The translations under genes were made by a program, and so were the position numbers. Below are positions 1-5,253 of a stretch of DNA of 5,253 nucleotides, piece by piece. This DNA is from an uncultured Lachnospiraceae bacterium (lineage in GTDB: Bacteria > Bacillota_A > Clostridia > Lachnospirales > Lachnospiraceae). The notes below the pieces were generated by a model, which did not search any database, was not told the DNA's origin, and was given only the letters and a program-made list of their open reading frames with translations. The DNA lies in NCBI GenBank assembly GCA_947177885.1, contig CAMWWF010000230.1:1-5253 (forward strand). The letters are read 5' to 3'. Numbering within the stretch: the first letter of the stretch is position 1; every line of letters begins with the position of its first letter.

Positions 1-2
1 AA

Positions 3-380
3 TCTACAGACTGGATGGTGCATATGCTTGGGCAGGCGGTTGCGGCACATACGGACGCAACCCATGGCATGACTCTTGCAGCGGTATCCATGGCCTACTA
101 TCGCTTTATCTGCCCGTTTGGGCTGGCAAAGTTCAAGCGATTTGCCATGAACGTATGGGATGTAGATCCGAAAGGAAAAAGTGATGAACAGATTGCAGCG
201 GAAGGCCTGAAAAAAATGGAGGCTTATATGGAAGAACTGGGCCTTACGATGCATCTGAGAGAGCTCGGGGTAACAGAGGAGATGCTTCCGGGAATTGTTG
301 AAAGCACACTGATCATGGATGGCGGCTATAAGGTGCCAGACAAAGATGAGATCAGGGAGATTATAAAGAACAGCTTATAG
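3..380 (+). CDS. Iron-containing alcohol dehydrogenase, C-terminal part (5' end outside window)
   Basis: The reading frame is open from the left edge (first full codon at 3) to TAG at 378-380, giving the last 125 residues of an iron-dependent alcohol dehydrogenase (group III; BDH/YqhD-like). These cytoplasmic enzymes interconvert aldehydes or ketones and alcohols with NAD(P)H. The visible part is the all-helical metal-binding C-terminal domain. It opens with DWMVHMLGQAV, whose His (codon 21-23) is followed 14 residues later by the His of DATHG (codon 63-65). This is the spacing of the last two iron/zinc-ligand histidines of the family. The rest (AAVSMAYYRF, then the helical region with LRELGVTEEMLPGI) matches the usual C-terminus, and the end is at the expected place. 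The ATG at 15 is internal, not a start. The NAD(P)-binding domain and the first two metal ligands lie upstream, so substrate preference cannot be judged. Confidence 0.93.
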   Translation, partial: STDWMVHMLGQAVAAHTDATHGMTLAAVSMAYYRFICPFGLAKFKRFAMNVWDVDPKGKSDEQIAAEGLKKMEAYMEELGLTMHLRELGVTEEMLPGIVESTLIMDGGYKVPDKDEIREIIKNSL

Positions 381-452
381 CGCCCGGCAGGCGGAACTGG
401 ATTTCAGGAAGGATTTAAAGGCGGCGCGGGCCAAAGCGTTATCATGTTGTAG

Positions 453-479
453 CGGGATGCCGTATGTCAGGGCATCCCG
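453..479 (+). terminator. Hairpin after the alcohol dehydrogenase gene, possible terminator lacking a T-run
   Basis: CGGGATGCC (453-461) and GGCATCCCG (471-479) form a perfect 9-bp, GC-rich stem around a 9-nt loop, 72 nt after the alcohol dehydrogenase stop. The stem is as strong as an intrinsic terminator's, but the following bases (GTTCCAGTAATC) contain no T-tract. It could be a weak or factor-assisted terminator, or an mRNA 3'-end stabiliser. Confidence 0.45.
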
Positions 480-522
480 GTTCCAGTAATCCCGATCATA
501 TCAGGGAAAATACGGAGTTATA

Positions 523-551
523 CCATTTCAGCCTTACCGGGGGTGAAATGG
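523..551 (+). promoter_or_regulatory. 8-bp inverted repeat upstream of the lipoprotein gene (possible operator or leader hairpin)
   Basis: CCATTTCA (523-530) and TGAAATGG (544-551) are exact inverse complements separated by 13 nt. The repeat lies about 59 nt before the GTG start of the lipoprotein gene. The geometry suits either a dimeric regulator site or a 5'-leader hairpin. No regulator gene is in the window to link it to, so the role is inferred only from position and symmetry. Confidence 0.35.
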
Positions 552-596
552 CACACATAGGTGCCCTTGACCGGGGCGAAAAACATGATTGGTATT

Positions 597-603
597 AGGA
601 GGA
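597..603 (+). promoter_or_regulatory. Strong Shine-Dalgarno (AGGAGGA) that fixes a GTG start at 610
   Basis: AGGAGG at 597-602 leaves 7 nt before GTG at 610, which is ideal. It leaves only 1 nt before ATG at 604 and lies inside the frame that would start at TTG 589. The site therefore selects GTG 610, which also gives a classic MKKIF lipoprotein signal peptide. Confidence 0.85.
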
Positions 604-609
604 ATGACA

Positions 610-1350
610 GTGAAAAAAATATTTGGTTTATGTTTATCCTTGCTGCTTGTGGCCGTTATGCTCAGCGGGTGCGGGACTTCTCCCTCCGGCAATAATCCTT
701 CTGCCGGATCAGATAAGCAGCAATCGGAGGAAAATACAGAAACGACACTTTCAAACGAAACGGAGGATTCTGAAAATATGGACTCTACTTCTACAACAAA
801 AAGTCTGGTTGTATATTTTTCCATGCCGGAAACCACGGAGCCTGAGAATATGTCGAGGGAGGAAGAACTCAGCACCGTTGTTATTGACGGTAAGGTTTTG
901 GGGAATACCCAGTATGTTGCTTATATCATTGCAGAAAATACAAGGGCAGATATTTTCCGGATTGAGCCGGTTACACCATATCCGCTGGATCATTCGGAGC
1001 TTGAAAATATTGCGCAGAAAGAACAGTCAGACAATTTCCGTCCCGAAATTGCCGGAACGGTAGAGGATCTAGACCAATATGACACCATCTTTTTGGGTTT
1101 TCCCAACTGGTATTATGATATGCCGATGATTATGTACAGTTTTCTTGACCAGTACAATCTGGCGGGGAAAACAGTGGTTCCTTTTGTCACATCCGGCGGG
1201 AGCGGTTTTTCTGACGCAATCAGCACAATCAAAGACATGGAACCGGACGCAGATGTAGTTACAGATGGCCTTTCCATTTCACGCAATGCGGTCCAGGATT
1301 CGGAATCTGATATTATCGAATGGCTGACAGAAAAAGGGTTCATTCAGTAA
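610..1350 (+). CDS. Secreted flavodoxin-fold lipoprotein (Flavodoxin_4-like)
   Basis: This is a 246-residue protein starting at GTG 610, chosen from the 7-nt spacing to AGGAGG; in-frame ATG 604 and TTG 589 are poorer. Residues 1-20 form a signal peptide (MKKIFGLCLSLLL...) with lipobox LSGC, so Cys21 is the predicted lipidation site and the protein should sit on the outer face of the membrane. Residues 22-63 are a Ser/Thr/Glu-rich linker. From residue 64 a flavodoxin fold follows: strand LVVYFS with a long insertion in the would-be phosphate loop (to about 95), then VLGNTQYVA, FRIEPVTPYP, the core strand DTIFLGFPNWYYDMP (about 158-172) and the FMN-loop segment TSGGSGFSDAI (194-204). Family members are thought to bind FMN and act in electron transfer or quinone/dehydrogenase-type redox reactions. 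FMN binding here is inferred, because the first loop differs from the classic T-x-T-G-x-T pattern. Redox partner and substrate cannot be told. It is probably its own transcription unit, ending towards the hairpin at 1557. Confidence 0.9.
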   Translation: MKKIFGLCLSLLLVAVMLSGCGTSPSGNNPSAGSDKQQSEENTETTLSNETEDSENMDSTSTTKSLVVYFSMPETTEPENMSREEELSTVVIDGKVLGNTQYVAYIIAENTRADIFRIEPVTPYPLDHSELENIAQKEQSDNFRPEIAGTVEDLDQYDTIFLGFPNWYYDMPMIMYSFLDQYNLAGKTVVPFVTSGGSGFSDAISTIKDMEPDADVVTDGLSISRNAVQDSESDIIEWLTEKGFIQ

Positions 1351-1394
1351 ATTGTCATAGGGGGCGGGCAGCCGGAAATTTGCCCAAATCATCA

Positions 1395-1451
1395 AAGGCT
1401 TGCTAACATCGAACCCTGGGCATCCATGTCGACCAGGAGCACTTTAACACA
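1395..1451 (-). pseudogene. Possible ParA-family ATPase fragment
   Basis: On the minus strand, codons from 1451 down to 1395 encode CVKVLLVDMDAQGSMLASL. This is close to the ParA/Soj segment after the Walker A helix, K-V-L-L-V-D-x-D-x-Q-G-S-x-x-A-S-L-G, in which the Asp-x-Asp and Gln-Gly are conserved. Two in-frame stop codons follow directly (1392-1394 and 1389-1391). The preceding residues (SKGNTVHEK) do not contain the expected KGGVGKTT motif, so only about 19 codons look homologous. ParA relatives are common on plasmids and integrative elements in Clostridia, so this could be the scar of a mobile element. The match is short and could be chance. Confidence 0.35.
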
Positions 1452-1556
1452 TTTTTCATGTACTGTATTTCCCTTACTATACAGGCTGATTTTTACATCC
1501 AGTTCCACCATTATCCTGATAAATGCCTTCATTCCGGGGGTTGTCTTAAAAATTCT

Positions 1557-1589
1557 AAAGAGTGGAAAACATCGTCTCTTCCACTCTTT
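1557..1589. terminator. Bidirectional intrinsic-terminator-like hairpin between convergent genes
   Basis: AAAGAGTGGAA (1557-1567) pairs perfectly with TTCCACTCTTT (1579-1589): 11 bp around an 11-nt loop. Because the stem begins with AAA and ends with TTT, the transcript of either strand ends in a U-stretch. On the minus strand another five T follow after four bases (1548-1552). It is placed to stop both the lipoprotein transcript, with a ~200-nt 3' UTR, and the minus-strand glycosidase operon. Confidence 0.7.
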
Positions 1590-1653
1590 CAAATCACTAA
1601 TCATGTATATGATTGCAAATACAACTTACTTTTGATTCCTTTCCAGACTATTT

Positions 1654-2199
1654 TCACTGCTTTTTCCTGTGATTGGATCCATCTTCCTGATTGTGAGACG
1701 GATTCCCGAACTGTACATCTTCCTCCACAGTCTCTCTGGCATAGGGAAAATAACCCGGTTCCTCCTCGTTATAAATCATATCCTTCGGGAACACACACAT
1801 GCGCACCTTGTTAAAGGGGCTGCCCGCCAGGCTCTCCAATGTCTGTCTCCGAATTTCCTCCGACTGATAAATCCAGGCATAGCAGGTCGTCCCAAGGGGC
1901 CGAAATTCCTTCCCATCCGCATGCCGAAAGCCAAATCCGGCTGCGGATACCGGCCCATGATTTCTTTTCTGCGCCTGAATGCATAAAAAGCTTCCCTCCC
2001 GCAAAATCCTCTCTCCGGCCTGAATGCGGTACTCCCATATCCCTGTGCGCTCCGGCCTGAAACGCACCATTACTTCCCCCTCATTCAGGACAAACGCCTT
2101 CACCCTGATCCGGGTTTCCTCACAGGTAAAGACACCGGTTGCATTCCCTTCCGCTTTCTCCCTGCTCTCAAAAATGCCGTATTGTTCAATCTGTTGCAT
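1654..2199 (-). CDS. Truncated DUF5060 / DUF4038 (apiosidase-like) glycoside hydrolase, probable pseudogene
   Basis: This is a 181-residue frame starting at ATG 2199, with GGGAG 6 nt upstream and a 14-nt overlap with the preceding gene. Residues 1-75 fit DUF5060, the beta-sandwich N-domain: IEQYGIFES at the start and VRFRPERTGIWEYRI near 45-59. Residues about 79-154 fit the beginning of the DUF4038 TIM-barrel: NHGPV, PLGTTCYAW and SPFNKVRMCVFPKD. DUF4038 includes GH140 enzymes, which remove apiose side chains from rhamnogalacturonan II. Family members normally run to 450-550 residues with the catalytic acids further on. Here homology stops after YFPYA (codon ending at 1738) and an unrelated, charged 27-residue tail leads to the stop. 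Most of the barrel, including the catalytic region, is missing, so it is very unlikely to be an active enzyme. I did not find the rest in another frame downstream. Confidence 0.8.
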   Translation of the reverse strand: MQQIEQYGIFESREKAEGNATGVFTCEETRIRVKAFVLNEGEVMVRFRPERTGIWEYRIQAGERILREGSFLCIQAQKRNHGPVSAAGFGFRHADGKEFRPLGTTCYAWIYQSEEIRRQTLESLAGSPFNKVRMCVFPKDMIYNEEEPGYFPYARETVEEDVQFGNPSHNQEDGSNHRKKQ

Positions 2200-2599
2200 A
2201 TGCCTCTCCCTTTTTCTCCATACAGTTTTCCTGCTCCTGACATACTTTTCGGTTGTTTACTCTACGGCTAATCCCATCGCAGCATTCGCTCAGCCGAAGC
2301 TGTCCCGTCACCGTACAGCCAAAACACCCTGTTATGTCCAGCAGGCAATCTGCCTCCTCTTCCTTCAGCGTCAAAATACTTCCGCCACTGTTTCGAATGC
2401 TCCAGCCTGTCTCCCCATAAAGCCGCACATGAGGATGCAGCGTAATCTGACCGACAGCATACTCTCCTGCCGGAACATACACCCCGCCACCGCCTGATTG
2501 GCTTCCGGCCTCATCAATTGCTGCCTGAATTGCCTGTGTACAATCTGTTCTTCCATCTCCCACAGCTCCAAAGCTGATAATATTCCATAATCCCTCCAT
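2186..2599 (-). CDS. Truncated pectate-lyase-superfamily (Pectate_lyase_3-like) protein, probable pseudogene
   Basis: This is a 137-residue frame from ATG 2599, with AGGAG 10 nt upstream. Residues 5-98 match the N-terminus of right-handed beta-helix enzymes of the pectate lyase 3 / GH28-like group: NIISFGAVGDGRTDCTQAIQ is the hallmark opening, followed by GGGGVYVPAGEYAVGQITLHP, VRLYGE and LLDITGCFGCTVTG. These enzymes cut polygalacturonan or related glycans and normally have 400-500 residues, with catalytic residues in later helical coils. Those coils are absent: from about residue 99 (near 2305) the sequence is Cys/Glu/Lys-rich with no family features and stops at 2186-2188. An internal deletion that kept the last codons and the overlap with the next gene would explain this. 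It lies 73 nt after the upstream glycosidase with no terminator between, so it is co-transcribed. There is no signal peptide. Confidence 0.8.
   Translation of the reverse strand: MEGLWNIISFGAVGDGRTDCTQAIQAAIDEAGSQSGGGGVYVPAGEYAVGQITLHPHVRLYGETGWSIRNSGGSILTLKEEEADCLLDITGCFGCTVTGQLRLSECCDGISRRVNNRKVCQEQENCMEKKGEAYATD
2203..2210 (-). promoter_or_regulatory. Ribosome binding site of the DUF5060/DUF4038 gene, inside the preceding frame
   Basis: On the minus strand GGGAGAGG precedes ATG 2199, with the GGGAG part 6 nt upstream. The site lies in the last codons of the pectate-lyase-like frame, whose stop falls 14 nt inside the next gene. This arrangement favours translational coupling and supports the start at 2199. 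Confidence 0.65.
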
Positions 2600-2609
2600 C
2601 TTGTCATTT

Positions 2610-2614
2610 CTCCT
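2610..2614 (-). promoter_or_regulatory. Ribosome binding site of the pectate-lyase-like gene
   Basis: AGGAG on the minus strand lies 10 nt before ATG 2599. The other nearby ATG, at 2607, is only 2 nt away and is in a frame without family resemblance. The site therefore supports ATG 2599, though the spacing is slightly long. Confidence 0.6.
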
Positions 2615-2672
2615 CTATTCTTCCTGCTTTACGCCAATTTCTGCTTATGTAATATCATATCCCTGTAAAAGT

Positions 2673-5252
2673 TTATCCCTTTTGTTCCCGGCAATATAAG
2701 TTCACGGTTCCGTTGATTCCCGAGGGACATTCCGGTATCTTTTCCCCCAGCCCCATATACATCCGAATCGGATCCGGAAGCTTCGCGTTCTCCCGCTCCA
2801 AAGTGGTCGCCACTTCAATCCTTACCGCATTGTTTCCTCTCCGCAGTTTCCCGATCAGACAATAAGAAAAGGGCGGCGCAATCTGGATTCCCAGGCTGAC
2901 GTCATTCACAAAAACCTCCACGCCTTCATAGGCATCTGTGATCTCCAATATCAATTCGCCCTCCCCAGTCTCACAGAACAGTTCTTTTTCATACCTGATA
3001 AATCCGGAAAACTCCGGGTATTCCGTCTCCATATGATCCGGCAGCGCTATTTGCCTGGGGGAGTGAAAATCGGGATATGCCGCGGCGCTGCAAAAGCTTC
3101 TGGTCCATCCCTCATTCCACGGTTTTCTGATCCAGTCTTCCTGCGGTTCCTGCCGAACTATCTGATCTATCTTAGATGGTTCCTCCTCCGGCTCATCAAA
3201 CACGATAATACAGCTTTTCAGAGGTTCTATCTTTAGCGAAAGCCAGGTTCCCTCTTCACACTCGGCGGATGCAATTGCCGCTATTGCATTGTTCCATGCG
3301 TCATAGCGGTAATTTTTTCCCCTTGTCGGCACTCTGACCTGCCCTGTATAACACTCCACGCCCTCATTCACGAAGAGATAGATTTCCCTGTCCGCCGCAT
3401 ATCGCAGGCAGCGGATGCCGGAACATGCAGGATTCAGCACCACCTCCGGTATTCCATAATCTGCCAGCATTTGGGGCAGATTCGCAAGCGGACATACTTC
3501 CATTCCGGCCTGTTTTTTTAAGCCGCATACTTTTTCCCCACTCTCCGGCGGCAGCATCTCTCCGCAGGTTCTCTCCGGCGGCAATATCTCGCCGCAAATT
3601 TCCTCCGGCGGCAGGAGTTCTCCACAGATTCCCTCCGGCGGCGCATCTATAAATACAGCGGGAAATCCTTCCTGCTTCATGGCTTCCAATGCCTCCGCCA
3701 GGGCACTGCTGATAAACTGTGACCTGGGAATCAGCAGGATTTTATATTCCCTCCCGTTTATACGAAGTCTGTTCCCTATCTTTGTACCGAAATACTCCCT
3801 GTCAGCAAAAACATCCGCCGGAATAAAATCATATTCTATCTGCCGCTGTGCCAGAAGCCTGGCCGGCTTCTCCAAATCCATATAGTCCCCGGCCCATTCC
3901 GCCTCCGCATTGTACAGGATAGCCACAGGCGACACATGCCTTCCTCCGTCCAACAGAGTACATACTCGGTTGGCATACTGCATTAATTCTCCAAAATGTC
4001 GGTACTGAGGATTGTGACCGTGGGCATAAAAGTGAGGCGGACAATCCGGATCAGGATATTCCTTTGGGCTGAACGCATGAGGGACAAAATGGTTGATCCC
4101 CCTGACCAGGAAATGGTCCAGCAGATATTTTTCCAGCCGTACCCCTTCTTCCCACCCATAATTTCCAAAAATCTCACACAGTGAGCGATTTTTCTTTTTC
4201 GGGTCTATGGCCGCAAGAGAAGCTGCCAGTCTGCCTAACACAAAATGATAAAACTCCCCGTTTCTCATTTCCCCCATAATGCCGTAGGGCCCGTTCCATT
4301 CTCCCTGGGGCAGCACCTGTCCCCCAATATCGTCAATCCCTGCCATATCCTGCCCCGCCAGGCCGCGGAAATAATGGCCGAGGCTGCTGCCCGTCCTGGT
4401 ATGCTGATTATTGTCCTCTATCAAATGGCCGATATATTCTACCCCATGGGCATGGCACCATTCCCCAATCTGCAGAGAAAAAGCTGCCTCAACCTTGCGC
4501 GTTACCGCATCCATATAATCGAAACGCACCTTTGCCTTCAGAAAATCCTTACCCCATTTCCCCCGCAGCGCATCCTCTAATTCCCTGCTCCATGCCTGAT
4601 CGTCCATCTCAAAGATTCGCTTTCCGCTTTCATAGAGATGACCGTTTCCCAGTTCCGGTTCATCGGAAAAGAATCCGGCTATAATGGTGCCGAAGTCCTC
4701 CGCATAATGCGCGAAATGAGGCTCATACACCGTGTCGATCAGAATGCGGCAGGAGGCAGGGCTCAACATATTAATATAGTTTCTGTGGGGGCCCCTGTTT
4801 CTGGTCAGGTAAAGAAAGTATATTTTCCACCGGCCTGCAGGCACCGTAAACGTCAGGCGCTTCTCGTCTCCTTCCGGCATAATTTCCCGCATATCTTCCA
4901 CCGATCCCCCGCCTGTGCGCAAAGCAACGGTTCCCAGAAACCTGTCATCCTCAAAACGGCGCACCTGATCTAAGTTCATGGTATAGGATTCATTCAGATT
5001 CGGCTCCCAGTCGTCCGGCTTTTCATACTGTCCGGCAGAAAATGACATCCTTTGTCCCGGCTCCGGGCAGTCTATTACCCGATATGTCAGACTCTGCCGA
5101 CACAGTTTTTCATCCGCATGTTCCAATGCACCGTTTGCGTATCCCGTAGGGAAGTGGCTGTCATCCAGAATCCAGACCTTCATATGGCGCTTCTTTGCTT
5201 CGTCCAATATGACATCCATATCTTTCCACCACTTTTCACCCATAAAATCGGG
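2673..5252 (-). CDS. Large GH106-like glycoside hydrolase (putative alpha-L-rhamnosidase), 5' end outside window
   Basis: The frame is open at the right edge (PDF precedes the Met at 5243), so 5243 is probably not the start; about 859 residues are visible. Numbering from that Met: the KWWKDMDVILDEAKKRHMKVWILDD stretch (4-28) and FPTGYANG (31-38) belong to a TIM-barrel typical of GH106 and related bacterial glycosidases. GFFSDEPELGNG (190-201), GHLIEDNN (272-279) and CEIFGNYGWEEG (356-367) hold the acidic residues most likely to line the active site, an assignment from conservation style only. Residues about 435-535 look like a GATase-like domain (AILYNAEAEW, YKILLIP, AVFIDA). It is followed by a 10-residue tandem repeat at 535-567. 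Residues about 745-815 form a GH2-type sugar-binding jelly roll (SGFIRYEKE, VEVFVNDVSLG, GNNAVRIEV). GH106 enzymes release L-rhamnose from rhamnogalacturonan. It heads the operon in this window. No N-terminal signal can be assessed. The fold is firm; the substrate is inferred. Confidence 0.82.
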   Translation of the reverse strand, partial: PDFMGEKWWKDMDVILDEAKKRHMKVWILDDSHFPTGYANGALEHADEKLCRQSLTYRVIDCPEPGQRMSFSAGQYEKPDDWEPNLNESYTMNLDQVRRFEDDRFLGTVALRTGGGSVEDMREIMPEGDEKRLTFTVPAGRWKIYFLYLTRNRGPHRNYINMLSPASCRILIDTVYEPHFAHYAEDFGTIIAGFFSDEPELGNGHLYESGKRIFEMDDQAWSRELEDALRGKWGKDFLKAKVRFDYMDAVTRKVEAAFSLQIGEWCHAHGVEYIGHLIEDNNQHTRTGSSLGHYFRGLAGQDMAGIDDIGGQVLPQGEWNGPYGIMGEMRNGEFYHFVLGRLAASLAAIDPKKKNRSLCEIFGNYGWEEGVRLEKYLLDHFLVRGINHFVPHAFSPKEYPDPDCPPHFYAHGHNPQYRHFGELMQYANRVCTLLDGGRHVSPVAILYNAEAEWAGDYMDLEKPARLLAQRQIEYDFIPADVFADREYFGTKIGNRLRINGREYKILLIPRSQFISSALAEALEAMKQEGFPAVFIDAPPEGICGELLPPEEICGEILPPERTCGEMLPPESGEKVCGLKKQAGMEVCPLANLPQMLADYGIPEVVLNPACSGIRCLRYAADREIYLFVNEGVECYTGQVRVPTRGKNYRYDAWNNAIAAIASAECEEGTWLSLKIEPLKSCIIVFDEPEEEPSKIDQIVRQEPQEDWIRKPWNEGWTRSFCSAAAYPDFHSPRQIALPDHMETEYPEFSGFIRYEKELFCETGEGELILEITDAYEGVEVFVNDVSLGIQIAPPFSYCLIGKLRRGNNAVRIEVATTLERENAKLPDPIRMYMGLGEKIPECPSGINGTVNLYCREQKG
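3543..3641 (-). repeat. In-frame 30-bp tandem repeat (decapeptide repeat) inside the glycosidase
   Basis: CTCCGGCGG recurs at 3543, 3573, 3603 and 3633 with an exact 30-nt period. On the coding strand this gives three full 10-residue units, PPEGICGELL, PPEEICGEIL and PPERTCGEML, and then PPES starting a fourth that decays. The consensus is P-P-E-x-[IT]-C-G-E-x-L, with one Cys per unit. It sits in a loop straight after the GATase-like domain strand FIDA. Because the unit is a multiple of three, copy number can change without a frameshift. Confidence 0.9.
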
Positions 5253-5253
5253 A

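Larger units (their letters stand above)
381..596. other. Intergenic region between alcohol dehydrogenase and flavodoxin lipoprotein genes
   Basis: No credible gene is seen here. The only minus-strand frame in the area (534-875) runs antisense through the lipoprotein gene and has no family resemblance. The region holds two perfect inverted repeats, a 9-bp stem at 453-479 and an 8-bp stem at 523-551. It probably contains the lipoprotein promoter, but I could not find a well-spaced -35/-10 pair. TTATAC at 518-523 is a possible -10 with a poor -35. Confidence 0.6.
1351..1653. other. Convergent intergenic region with a ParA-like scrap and a two-way hairpin
   Basis: No functional gene is evident. 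The stretch lies between the stop of the plus-strand lipoprotein gene and the stop of the minus-strand truncated glycosidase. It contains a minus-strand ParA-like fragment (about 1395-1451), an 11-bp terminator-like hairpin (1557-1589) and a 6-bp inverted repeat (AATCAT-GTAT-ATGATT, 1599-1614). Small frames on both strands (for example 1426-1635 plus, 1392-1604 minus) run through the hairpin and have no good ribosome binding site. It is AT-richer than its flanks, in keeping with a junction or decayed segment. Confidence 0.6.

Noticed and set aside
567..597. TTGACC at 567-572 as a -35 box with a -10 near 590-597
   Set aside because: The matching -10 (TGGTAT or GTATTA) would overlap the ribosome binding site, so the transcript would start at or after it.
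534..875. Minus-strand 113-codon frame
   Set aside because: It is antisense to the well-supported lipoprotein gene, is low-complexity Ser-rich (a shadow of the Glu/Thr-rich linker) and has no family resemblance.
1366..1385. GGGCA / TGCCC hairpin just after the lipoprotein stop
   Set aside because: The stem has only 5 bp with a 10-nt loop and no T-run. The 11-bp hairpin at 1557 is a much better terminator.
1392..1604. Minus-strand 70-codon frame as a real small gene
   Set aside because: Its first 20 codons are read through the terminator hairpin and there is no good ribosome binding site. Only the ParA-like end (1395-1451) is worth noting.
2024..2497. Plus-strand 157-codon frame
   Set aside because: It is antisense to the pectate-lyase-like and DUF5060 frames, both of which show recognisable family motifs. 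The plus-strand product shows none and lacks a ribosome binding site.
4245..4973. Two plus-strand 111-codon frames (4245-4580 and 4638-4973)
   Set aside because: Both are shadows of the large glycosidase gene, whose frame is continuous over 859 codons with clear domain structure.

Overview
The window reads as chromosomal DNA of a gut-type Firmicute, most likely a Lachnospiraceae or related Clostridia. This rests on the close-fitting AGGAGG ribosome binding sites, the mid-GC codon use, the iron-dependent alcohol dehydrogenase, the Flavodoxin_4-type lipoprotein and the plant-glycan glycosidases that lack Bacteroidetes SusC/SusD partners. The genus is inferred, not read directly.

Positions 1-1350 carry two plus-strand genes. 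The first is the last ~125 codons of an iron-containing alcohol dehydrogenase, cut by the window start. After a 229-bp gap with two hairpins comes a complete gene for a secreted, lipid-anchored flavodoxin-fold protein. Its true start is a GTG at 610, placed by an AGGAGG site and a lipoprotein signal peptide. Both genes are redox-related, but the gap and hairpins suggest separate transcription.

Positions 1351-1653 separate two converging transcription units. The stretch holds an 11-bp perfect hairpin that could terminate transcription from both sides, and a short degraded minus-strand piece resembling the Walker-B-side segment of ParA ATPases.

Positions 1654-5253 hold a minus-strand glycan-degradation operon read from the right edge leftwards: a large GH106-like (alpha-L-rhamnosidase type) glycosidase, open at its 5' end; a pectate-lyase-superfamily protein cut to 137 aa; and a DUF5060/DUF4038 (apiosidase-like) protein cut to 181 aa. 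The last two keep good family N-termini, ribosome binding sites and a 14-nt coupled overlap, but lose family resemblance about 100 and 154 residues in. The large glycosidase looks intact in the window and carries a 10-residue tandem repeat (period 30 nt). The likely original role was dismantling rhamnose- and apiose-containing pectin (rhamnogalacturonan); the distal part of the operon appears to be decaying.

I see no phage, CRISPR, RNA gene or complete mobile element, and no convincing new multi-gene system. The most informative oddities are the paired truncated CAZyme genes beside a ParA-like scrap, and the intragenic decapeptide repeat.
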